Positions 24,221 through 35,400 of a DNA stretch of 64,000 nucleotides are shown one piece after another. The notes below the pieces were generated by a model. It made no database searches, was not told the origin of the DNA, and saw nothing but the letters and a program-made list of their open reading frames with translations. Position 1 is the stretch's first letter; every line of letters begins with the position of its first letter. The position numbers and the translations under genes were made by a program. The stretch is from Plenodomus lindquistii (lineage: Eukaryota; Ascomycota; Dothideomycetes; Pleosporales; Leptosphaeriaceae): NCBI GenBank assembly GCA_025504975.1, contig JANUWI010000002.1, positions 2,914,001-2,978,000 of the forward strand. The letters run 5' to 3'.

Positions 24221-24238
24221 GTCCCTCTTCAGAGGGAC
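24221..24238. repeat. Perfect inverted repeat with 8-bp arms and a 2-nt loop
   Basis: GTCCCTCT and AGAGGGAC flank TC. It sits 4 bp downstream of the TATA box, at the likely transcription start or 5' leader of the small gene, so it could be an operator or a leader hairpin. It is a single copy. Confidence 0.4.
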
Positions 24239-24314
24239 CACATCAAACAAAACTCATAACAATCGTGCGGAACGACTTCGGCCAGGCTTCCCAGGCTCGA
24301 TAACGTCTTTTACA

Positions 24315-24680
24315 ATGACTATCTCGCAAACCGTCTCTCAAAATGACATATCATTGCGCTCCATAGACGACTACAGTGATGACGATTGGGATCTAAACGA
24401 AGCACAGTCGATATCAGGAAGGAACATAGATCCGGAGAAGTTGACGATGCTGCTTCGAATCAAATTTGGCGCTGGCGCATACGACGTTCACGTAAGTAAA
24501 CATGCGACTCTAAACCCCATCAATTATCAGGACTACGCTAATGAGCCCCAAGATCATGCAAGGCTCCTACTGCGTTGTTGCACCGAGAAAATTGTCGACA
24601 GTGGGTTTTAATACGAGGTTAAGACCTATCAAGTACTAAATGCAGTGCAGGGAGAAATCGCAAGATGCCGACGAAGATGA
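24315..24680 (+). CDS. Small three-exon hypothetical protein (84 aa)
   Basis: Predicted exons are 24315-24491, 24553-24600 and 24651-24680. The introns are 61 nt (GTAAGT...CTAAT...CAAG) and 50 nt (GTGGGT...GCAG). The splice model is strongly supported because only the spliced frame gives a coherent ending: KLTMLLRIKFGAGAYDVH continues as IMQGSYCVVAPRKLST and then GEIARCRRR before the stop. The pattern of a disordered acidic N-terminus, a short helix-strand unit around KFGAGAYDV, an APRKLS turn and a basic EIARCRRR tail is one I recall from small conserved hypothetical proteins of filamentous ascomycetes. I know of no assigned function. It lies just upstream of, and divergent from, the membrane-tailed kinase. 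Confidence 0.75.
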
Positions 24681-26451
24681 GATCGCAAAATGGCGACAAA
24701 AATGAATGGCAAGCGAACACACGCCCCTACAATTCACCTGAGCGATACCTATTTGATGAGCCCGCAAGGCCCATTGAGAGCACTGTCCTATGCAGGCTTG
24801 GATACGTAGGTTTCCACCGCATGCTTCCGGAACTGTACATCTAGAATCTGCATCTGGACTTATAAACCTAGATTCTCACTCACGGAACCCCAAAATTCCC
24901 ATCCCAGAACTATCCCGCTTGGTATCTCTTCATGTGTCCAGCCCAAAACTCTTGCATTACGTGAAAGCTGCTGTAAGAACCCCTCGTCTTCTTGCAAATC
25001 CAGGTAGTCATTACAACACGCATGAATAGTATGAGCGACTAACACGTGCAAACACTACACTACGCCCAGCTCCCACATACGCACCTACACTGAATTATCC
25101 CCCCTTGCACCCCATACTCTTGCAAATCTTTACCTAGGTAAGCATGCATGAATCCCCACGCGCTAACAAGTACCCACAAGCCCCCGAAGCACCCCTCGTT
25201 TCCAAGGAAAGCTTACACCTCCTGCCAATCCCCATTCTCAAATATCACACTCACCCTCGCACTCCCCGTGTACTTAAACATCCCTCCCCTCCTACATACC
25301 TACCATACAATCCACCAATCGCTCCCCACACTGCACTCCATGCAAACCTCTCACAAGCAAAGCCAACGCGTTTCACCCACCCACTATCATTTCAACCTTC
25401 CAACCTCCCAAGCGTCCTAAAAAAACCACAACACTTCTACTTCAACAACTTCTCGTTTCCTTTTCTCCCATGACAACGAAATTTAACAATCATGCTTTAA
25501 TATTACAAACACCTACCTTTGCGCGTTTGTACATTTAGTTGAAGGAGAAAAGAGAAGGAGAAGAAGTTAGATGCGAGCTTTATATGTATCCTTTAGGCAA
25601 ATAAGTGTTTGTGGACCAGAAGCAATGCTTATTATACATACACACATACACACAATACCCCTTGTCGCAACACATCAAGTGTCCAAATCGCCACCAACAA
25701 CACTACTGCACTAGAATCATCAACATCATCCTCTTTCTCATCGACAGATTCATCTAGCCGCTCTCAAGAGAACTTGGACACCTGAGAGTTCGACCTCGTG
25801 TCTTTTATGGAATCGCTCGGCAGCAGATATTTGCAAAAGTACAAAGATGTGTTACTGCGCCCGCGAAGGACTGGGTTTCATTCGTGTTAATGATTGAGAT
25901 TGGTGAGGATCTGAAGAACGGATATAGTCGCAATTGAGATGGATTAAGAACAATAATCTTCACTGCTATCTAAGCACATCAGAAACTTCAACATCTTCCC
26001 CTTACGACTAGCTATATAAAGCTCTCAAACCCCCTTTCTTCACAGCATAGCTGCAAAGCAGCTCTGCACGATCTAAATATCAAAGAGTAATAGTAATCAA
26101 CTGTTAACAACTCACACAACATCACTGCGAATTCCCTGTCAGTGCGGCATATATTTGCTGAGAAATTGCCAGTAGCGCTGAATGAATTATTATATACACT
26201 TTTACCTCCCCCTCTCGGAAAGATAAAAGTCAAAACGCCGACAACACCATTGAAACAAGTTCACAGAACGCCGTATATACATGACCGTCCGGAAAACTCC
26301 CTAAACACTCCATCTCAAGCTTCACTCGCATCTACCCCTTGTCTGATGCCAGAGTGCTTAATCAAGCACCCTAGAACCGCCACCCATCTCCCCAAGTCTC
26401 ACACTCCTCCCCAACGTCCCCAACCCCCTCACTCCCAACCCGTCACCCCAC
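24681..26451. other. Spacer 3' of the small gene and of CSF1
   Basis: About 1.8 kb. From about 25060 to 25470 the plus strand is rich in C and A (CCCAC, CACACT type words), giving Pro/His/Thr-rich pseudo-frames. CA-rich microsatellite-like sequence occurs near 25635-25660. Nothing here resembles a gene. The convergent CSF1 transcript must end within it. Confidence 0.5.
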
Positions 26452-29400
26452 TCATCCCTTCCCCCCCGCCCCCATCCCCAAAATCCTCACATACGCATCC
26501 TCCACCTCCCTCGCCACCTCCAACAGCGTAACAATAACAATCTGATGCGTAACATTCGGCAACCGATCTCTATGCAGTCCAATCCACTCCAGCGGGGGCG
26601 TCGCCTCGCCCATATCCCTCAATTGTGGCGTCTCAATCACTGGCGGCTCAAGGGGCGTGTATTCATATTTACTTTGTGGGACATTGACCACGGCTGTGAT
26701 TTTCTCTTGGTTGTTGTTATTGTCTAGGGTAGTGGAGATGGAGGGGGCGCGAGCGCGGGCGGATGCGAGGGCGCTGTTGATCGAGGGGTCGGAGGGGGGT
26801 GCAGAGGTGGAGTCTGAGAGGGACTGGGATGCGCTGATCTTGATGCCGGAGTCTGGGAGGGGTTTGCCGAGGCGAGTGGCTAGGGTGCGCGAGTGGTTGG
26901 ACCACATGCTGCGGATGTAGGATATGCGGCTGTAGTTCCAGCCTACGTCTACTTTGCCTTCGAGGCTGCTGCGGAAGAGGTAGTCGATGTGCATGTCTTT
27001 GGGGACTTGCCAGGTGTGCATGCTGGCTATGACTTTGGGGACGCGGAGAATGGTGCCGCCGCGTGCGGATTGCGCGGTTGCGGAGACGTCTTCGACGGTG
27101 AGTTCGGCGACGGATATGCTCTTCTTAGCCGTGGGGATTGAGGAGAGAGCGACGGAGAGTTGGCCAAGCGTCATGCCGAGGGAGGAGTGGATCTTTGACT
27201 TTTCGAGAGCGACGGCGAAGCGGGCTTGCATGTCGCCGGCTTCGAGCATGAGAATCTGCGTGTCGACAAAGGTGGATGGGAAGACGCCGAACTTGATGGA
27301 ACGTAGTGTGACTACGACGTCTGTGTGAAGGGAGATCGGTGCCTTGAACGTGTCGTCTTCTTTCTTGGCTAGAATCTGACTGACAGAAGGTGATCGATCA
27401 AATGGTGCGGACACGGATGACTTGCGGCGAAGGAACTTCTCAATGTCCCGCAGAGACTGCGCGTAAGCCTGTTGATTTTCCTGGATGAGGCGCTCGATAG
27501 CCTGCCACAATGCGAGCCCTTGCGCTGCACTCGTTGTATGGCAGAAGACGTGTACCTTCCCGCCATCAAGGATAGCCACGAGACGATCCTGTGAGCCTTC
27601 TCCTTCTCGTGCGTTGTACATCAAGAACCCAAAGTCGGCGATGTCTGCCATGACAAAAGCTTGATAGTCGAACCCAGTCTTGACTCGAAGTTGGCGGAAT
27701 GCAATGGATGCCTGGATTAGCGGCGACTGGCGGGCATGATCTTCTTGAGCTGGCCAACCGATGGATGTGCGAACCTTGATGCCATGTAACTCTATAAACC
27801 CGCTCGTGCGACCGGTACTCTCAATCCCGATCTTCTCGATACCAACACACAGGTTCTGTTCCCAAGTCGTGCTCTTTTTCGAAGATGCCCACATATTATG
27901 AATGTGAAGCGAGGACTTGCCAATAGCCTGTCCAAGGTCCAGATCGACTTTGATGTCTGCGATTGCAATATTGGCGTTCCAAGGAAAGGCCGTAGCAGCC
28001 GTGACTTGCTGGTATCTTTGCATGAAATACTCCTGCGGCTCCGCGCTAACGTTCGCTCCGGGTGCTTTGGAAGCTCCTCTGATCTCTGGAGGTATCCATA
28101 TCTCTCTAAAGAGCAGGAAGTCTTGTAATTGACGAGCGTTGATTTGTAGGGCGGTTGGGTTGATCTTGAGTATAGCTGATATGCCGCTCGTGCCGCTAAG
28201 ATGCTTGCTGTTCATCAAAGAGAGCACGATTGAGTCGATGTCCCAGCCAAAGGTGGACTCTCGTGAGTACACATGCTGAACTGTTGCCTGGAGCTTCTCA
28301 AATGCGGCAGATGCGGCGAAGAAATGTCCATGCTCTTGAGACTTGACGCTGTTAGCGGTAATGTAGATATCTTCAACCTTGGCAATAGCTGTGACACGCG
28401 CGATCGGTTGACAGCTCAGACTGAATTCTTGTCTGCATATCCTGAGACCCAGGTTGAGTCGCGTTCGCCCAAGTATGGCAGCAGGATCGGCCGTGATGAT
28501 GTTTTCGTCTTCGAGAAGCTTCGCAGAAGGCTTAGGCTGATTTTGTATCTCTTCAGGTGATTTTGGCGACTCCTCGTCGTCTTTGTCACGCACGACTGCC
28601 TTGATGCTGTCTGATATGTCGATGATGATCGGCACAACAGTTGGTAGCAGAGTATTGGTAGAAGCATCTACGCGGAGCTCAGCGTTCAAAGATGGCTCCT
28701 GACCGTCATCCTGATACTCGACCCGTACAGCTACACCAGGCGCCCGTAAAGCCATACTACTTTGAGAACTATCGCCAACAAATTGGCTGTATCTGCCTTT
28801 TTGCTGGGCGCGGCTTGATGAACCTTGCACTGGCGAGGCTTCACTCCCATTGATATGTACCACGGCTCCTGCGAAGTTGGTGTCGACCGTCAGAGACGCC
28901 AAGCGCTTGTTCCCAAAGGGATTCTTTCGTTGTGCGCCATTCGTTGTTGGCGTGGTACTCCAGCTCGCGGATGCTTTGCGCAACTTCTTGCCTGCAAGAG
29001 CAATGGACCTTTCAATGATGTTTGCAGGCAGAACGAAATGTGAGTCGAGTTGCAGGTCGAGTGACTTGCCAGCCGCTCGGAAAGCTGCACTACGCGTATC
29101 TTTGGTAGACGCATAAGCTACGCTGAACACCATCTCGGGGAGTAGTGCTGAGTTGTGCGAACGAAGCTTCTTGTTTTGCGAAACCGGCACCATCTGTAGT
29201 CGCATCTTTTGAATCATCAAGCGAGCTGTATCCTCCTTTTGTGTTGACAGATCGACTCTTCCAAAAGAAAGTACGAGATCTTCGGTCTCGTGATTAGCAA
29301 ACGCTGCGACAGAATTGCCAACCACCCAGGTGACTTGCATGTCAAGCAGCTCCACAGAATAAGTAGACGTGAAAAGAGCGCCCGACTCGAGGCTGTCCGA

Positions 29401-32400
29401 GTCTGTGCGCACCTCGCTCGCTACGCTCTGGGTCCTCTTGCGTGATATTCTGCTTCTGGTGTGTCGAAGCCGTTGGAGATATTTGTTCTCCTTCGAGAGG
29501 TCAAGATCCTTGATCTTGTCCTGCATATGATTCATGACGTCAACTACAGCTGATGCTGTATCGGCGAAAACATTGACCTCTAACCCAGAACTTCTCACAC
29601 GGAAAACTCTGCGAGTCGGATCAGAATTTTCTTCGGTCGTTGCCCGGAACGTTGCCGAGAATGTGAGGTTACCGCATCGACGTATGTTGTCCGCGTCGAT
29701 GAGAAACATCTCCACCGTTACTTCATGGATGCGTATAGAAGCCTCAGGATAAAGCATCACGCTTTGATCTGCATTGATGTTGGTGCCTCTTAGTTGTACA
29801 GTCGACAGCCGGAAAGCAAGGTTCGCTTTTGGAGAATCAGGATGTTGACCAGGAGCGTTTGCGTGTATTTCCATCCCGGACAGGGTCATCTGCACACCAA
29901 AAAGAACATCTTGCGAGTCGCTTGGCTCCTTGATGACCGGGACGCTGGTTTCGGATGGAAAAATTTCATCTATATGAGCCTTCAGAACCTCAATATCGTC
30001 TTGGACTGATTGTAGCATGTGCGACATCTCAGGCTTTGTGACTGTCGTAACAAGAGCTTGTATCTCCGCGGCTTGAAGCTCGACCTTTTCAACGATACCC
30101 GACGCCAAGATCTTGATTGCTTGCTCTGTCTGTGTGACTGTAAGGCGACCATTAAGTGGTGGAAGTTGCAAAGTGCTGATGACATTGGATCCTCTTGGCG
30201 TGGTACTGTACATCCTATGGTGACTTGCTTCCAGGTCGTAATCAATTCTCAGTGTGACGTTCTTTCCGAGAGTCGGAATGACTGCAATGCGTCCGGACGA
30301 ACCTGTTATGGACCAGCCGAGCGGCTGGAGGAGCGCAAGTTCCACTTGGTAGGAGTCCATGAAAAGGGCGAGTGTGACATTCGGAAGCTGAGTGTCCTTG
30401 ACAACAGGCTCCGAGTCTTTTGTTGCCACTTTGATGATGTTATTCACAACCTTTGCTTGTCGCTGGAAGTATACAACTTCGTCCCTCAGTACAGTATCCA
30501 CGATCTCGATGAGTCCGAGAATGTCTTCTGCAACCTTCACAACAATCTTACGACTTGCTGCTGCGGCCTTGATCTCGTCGGGTACCTCGCTCTGAGGAGC
30601 ATGTTCAATCTTCGCAAAATACAAGCTGGGCTCCTCGTACTGTGTCTTGGCGAGCGATCGGGAGTGAGAGAATAGTTCGCTCACGCCGACTTCCATGTGA
30701 ATATGGGCAGTCAAAATCTCGCCCAAAGTCGAACCTTTGGCGTCTGCATCAACAAAAGACATGCGGAAGTGATGACCTGTGTTGACACTGCGCAAGTTGA
30801 TGGTCTCCAAGGCGATTTGAGCTTGGTCTGTCGCGAAGACGACGTGTAACTCTTGATCGTATGTAGGTTTCCCAGATTGACGAGGTTTCGCAGGGTCGGA
30901 GAGGATCTTTTCTGCCACTCTGAGATTCTCCTTCTGAAACAATTCTAGCAATGCTTCAGCGAGTTCACAAATCTCCCACTGGACATGAAGGGAAGTCTCC
31001 CGAGCGCTGATTTGAACCAGTGTAGATTTCTTCGGTATGTCAGTCCCAACGAGCATCAGGCCTTCTGGCTCGGTTGGTGGTAGGAGCGCGACATTGAGCG
31101 CAAGGTAGTGCAGTGCCAACTCGCTCTGTCGGGGCCCTGGGTCGATAGTGATCTTGAGTAATGCTGATTTGAGATCAATATGCAGAGGTGCTGAGTCAGG
31201 TGTCGGAAGTTTATCGTGCACATGACCAAACAGGACCTTCATTGCCAGGCTCTTCTCTACATGTGCAAGATCCCATGAGCGCCACTGATCCCACATCGCG
31301 ATGACCTTCTGCTCTGCGTCTTCTGGACAGTTGACGTTAGTCTGTGAGCAGTCGCTTGTTATCGCAGCCTTCTCGCTGAGCGACAAAGACTCCCACGTGT
31401 AGCGAAATCGTGAGACGATTTTCCAGGAATCGTGACCCCGCAGATGGTCTCGGGCAGCACGGAGGGTGTACGAAGCCTTGATCAAGAACGCGGGATCCGA
31501 GTATTGGTCCTGCACGCTTGTAAGGTACCAGGCCAGGTAGCGCAGTCTGTTTTGCTGTCGCTGGTCAATTTCGACAAATTGAGTAATGAGCTTTTCGGCC
31601 AGCAATGTTGTCCGATGTATCAAGGCGGCAAGGTAATCGATCTTTTTGCTTGCTACAGCGGATTCAAACGCACGGAAAGAAACGTTGACCGATGTCTGCC
31701 TGTTCTGCAGTACCCACACTAGAAGTTCTTTGACTTCCGCCTGAATGGCGACATCTTGACTCGGCCCATGAGGGTTGCACTCCGTGACGGAAACGCCGAG
31801 TGAGCCTAGTGTTGTGTGTAATGATAGCGAGTTTTCTCCTGCTCGTTCACCTGGATAATTCTTGATGCGCGCAGCCATGTTCAATTGGTTCAGGATAATG
31901 TCGTACTGGTCTTTCCCAGCAGAAACAGCGGGCTGCGTTTGGAATGCATGCAGGAATCGCACATGAGTGTATGGCACGCGCACACTGAATTCCATGGAGC
32001 TTCCTTTGCCTTCCAGTCGATTCCTTGTGTTCAAGATCCTCGTCATAACATTGACTTGAAAGCTGTCCAGTATATCCTCCGGACGTTTGGGTTGGACAAG
32101 ATCAATTATATCAGCGATGCACCTCACAAAGGTCGGGGTGCAGAAAACTCTTATCCCTGGTTCGGCGCTGACAAGGATGCTGGTATGTGTAAAACTCTCA
32201 TCAAGGTGGCTGGTGGACACATCACTGAAGGAAGGCCCGTCCATGTCGCGCTCTCGCATGGTTCCCTGTAGACGTGGGATAGTTGGGACGTCAGTAACAT
32301 CAGGGAGGACATCATCTAGAGGGAAGTTTGGCGTTCCAAGCGAGCTAGAAAGCGCGACCGATGAGGGCATCAGGTAACTTCTCTTGTGACTTCCGAGGCC

Positions 32401-35400
32401 CGACAATCTCTGAGTGTGACGCTCTTGATCAAAACAGTCTGGTGACCCATCAAGTAGAGTACGACTTCTGCTGGATTCCGCTGTCCTGTCAACATGTTTT
32501 CGTCGAAACGTAGATCGAATGCTCCCCGTAAGTGAGGCACTCGAGGAAGAGCTCGCAGGCTGAGGTCTAAGTCCTCGGCCGCGAGATGAGACTGAGCTAG
32601 GATCGAGCTGTGAGGATGACTCAGTCCGACTGGTACGTGGTTCGTACAGAAATATGGGATGAGGAAGGTCTGGATACTGCATTGCTGGGGGTTTTACAGG
32701 CCCCCGATTGCCTGTGCCTTGTGGTGACGAGACGTTGCGATCGTTCGCGAACATGTATTGTGTACGATGAGTGCGTTGATCGTGAAATTGCATGTGTGCT
32801 TGTTGCTTCGCACGATTCTCTGAAAAGTCCAACTTGCGAGTCAACATATTTAGCGACAGTGTGGTTTGCAGATAGGCATGGGTGATGACTGCTTGACCCT
32901 CTTCAGCGCGTGTCTTGTGGCGCAAGGCTGATTTTGCATCTACCACACTGACGACGAGATCAGGTATATGTGCAGTGAGTCGCTCCGAGAATGTTGTGCT
33001 AGCCAAATCGTTGAACGTTAACGTCACCGGGCTCGTTCGAATGAGCAATGCATGTTCCGCTACGTGCAGCCAGACATTGACATCCGCAGTCTTCAGTCTT
33101 AGAAAAGTAGAATCGTGAATGACGGGAATTTCTGTGAGCGGAAGTGTGTTCTCATCGTCATCGAGCGTGAAGGCAAACGATCGTGCCACTCCAGCCGCCG
33201 TCTCAATGAACTCGGCAGAACATTCTCCAGAGATCTTGCCTACATCAAAGTCCCAACTGCAGACATAAGTGGGCTCATCTGGTGGTAGCCCAAAGAGCCT
33301 GTGTCCGAATAACCCGATGGATTCGATGAACAACTCGGTTGCGCCGCTTGTAAACTCATTCGATAGCTCTGGGCTGGAGACGGAACTCCCGAGAGAAAGG
33401 CTTATGGGACTGAAGTCTACGATAAGGTCCATGTAATAGTTGGTGAACCTAAGATCTGCCGAGGCATACGGAAGGTCGGCACGAATGCTGCGTTCCGCTG
33501 AGTACAGGTTTGAAGGTACAAGGACAGTGGCTTGATCAACAGAAATGCACAAAATGACATCCAAGTCATTGGCAATCTTCGCAGGCTGCTTGCTTGATTG
33601 TGCCCCATCTGTGGCAAGATTTACACTCGGAAGTCCTTGGAACTCCTCTAGAGTTTTGAAGTGCATATCATCGCCGAAGTAGTTGTCTTTGATTTTCATG
33701 AAATGGTGTACAAGCCAGCCATACAACTCAAGATTCAGCTTGTGACCTTGGATGTCCATGTAAAGTCTGTCGGTGTTCATTGCTGATGTGTCATTGACGA
33801 ATGTGTGACTACCAGTCAGTGTAAGTCCACCCAGCTGTGCCACTTTGGGCGAATGGACGAATGTTTTGAGGGTGTTCTTTGTTGGCATGAGAACTTCGAG
33901 ACCTAGATTATGACCTTGTACTTCGAACTTAATGTCGCTATGAACTGGCCGGAACTTGTTGAGAGGGATAGTAACATCTCCTTGCAAGCGTTGCCCGAAC
34001 AAGACGACGAAGTTGTTGTCGTCCAGATCAGCTGGATTGTTGACAATATTGGAATCGTTGGTGTTCATGTACAGGCTGAAGTTTTCGAAGTCGATATGAA
34101 GCATATACAAGAAGGGAACGAAGAGAAAGTAGTCAGGTGGTGGGCCAGTTCCCCAATCCGCTACCAGATCAGTCAACAGGAAAAGATGGTCTCGGAGGAG
34201 GAAAAGCTCCAGATCACGACATTTGATGTTGAAGAGCCATTTGCGAAGCGTGTTCCAGCCAAGCGGAGTGGAGAGATCACAATCGAGGGTGATCAGTCCG
34301 GATCGCCACAACAAGCCATGATTGACACTTGAGGAAATCTCGGTTTTTGGAATCTCGACCTCAAGCTTGCTCATGAATCCTTGATCTGAGGCGTACATGT
34401 CCAGGCATTGGCTGACTGTAGTGTCGGCGCCGACTTTGACGTCGATCCAGGCGAATGGGCGTACATTCTGGGCGCCAGTGTTGTCGCGGTGCTTTCCCCT
34501 TCTTCGACGAGACTTGGCCTTGAATTTACCTTTGTCAGCTCCTGCCTTGTCGTATGCCGCTAGCGTGTGCGCTTTGCCTTTCCATTTCCAGTCTTTAGAG
34601 GGCTCACGAATCGGGATACGAAGGACCGTATCGTCTTCGATGCTCAGGAATAGCTTGAAGACAGTGGGTATACGAGACTCTCCAGGCTTCAGGGGCGTAG
34701 CTGCAATAGCATCAACGTGAGAACCCGGGAAGAAGATATTCTGGAAGACGCCACGATGGCGATCCGCCCATGGCCCATAATTGATGGTTCCTCCAAAAAT
34801 CTGAATGTCCACACCATAGGCCGGAGGTAAGCTGCCATTGATGTCGTATGGACGCCGAGGATCAACATGGGCACTACTGTCAATGTCATGTGGTACTGGG
34901 CCAGCGACATCCCAATAGAAGGAAACACCAACCTTTGGTATATCAGCTATTAGCGATGTCTTTGCATACTCGACACCGTCCCACTCGCCGTGGCCATCGT
35001 TTGTGGTATCGTCTAAGTAGCGTGCGAGACCTTTCCAGCGTTCTTGTCCGGGGAAGTGCCATTGAGGGGCGAAGGGTGTTGTGCCTTGGGCGGTGCCCGG
35101 TTTGGCGTGGGTGTGGATGGAATCTGAGGACTTGGCGAAGAGTCCAGAGATATTTGACAATTTCGTCAGCCAGCGCCAACGCTGTTTGCGTCTTGCATAC
35201 TTGTCAAAATTGCTAGTCTGTGGCCCTCCCAGAGCAGCCTCCTGCTTGAGTTGGGCTGCTGTGTCGAGTTGGCTCATTTTGTAGTCTGGGTTTGGTTTCA
35301 TGTGGATGACAGGCTTGATCACTTCGAATTTGAATAACTGCTGATAGACATCGAGTGGACCACACGTGCCTGCGTCTACAATACCGCTTGCCTTGTCGAA

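Larger units (their letters stand above)
23825..24314. promoter_or_regulatory. Divergent promoter region: kinase gene and 84-aa gene
   Basis: About 490 bp between divergent starts. It contains a TATAAA box and a short perfect inverted repeat close to the small gene (listed separately). Frames in it are shadows. Confidence 0.45.

Noticed and set aside
25144..25473. 109-codon Pro/His-rich plus-strand frame
   Set aside because: Translates low-complexity C/A-rich DNA; several overlapping frames look alike.
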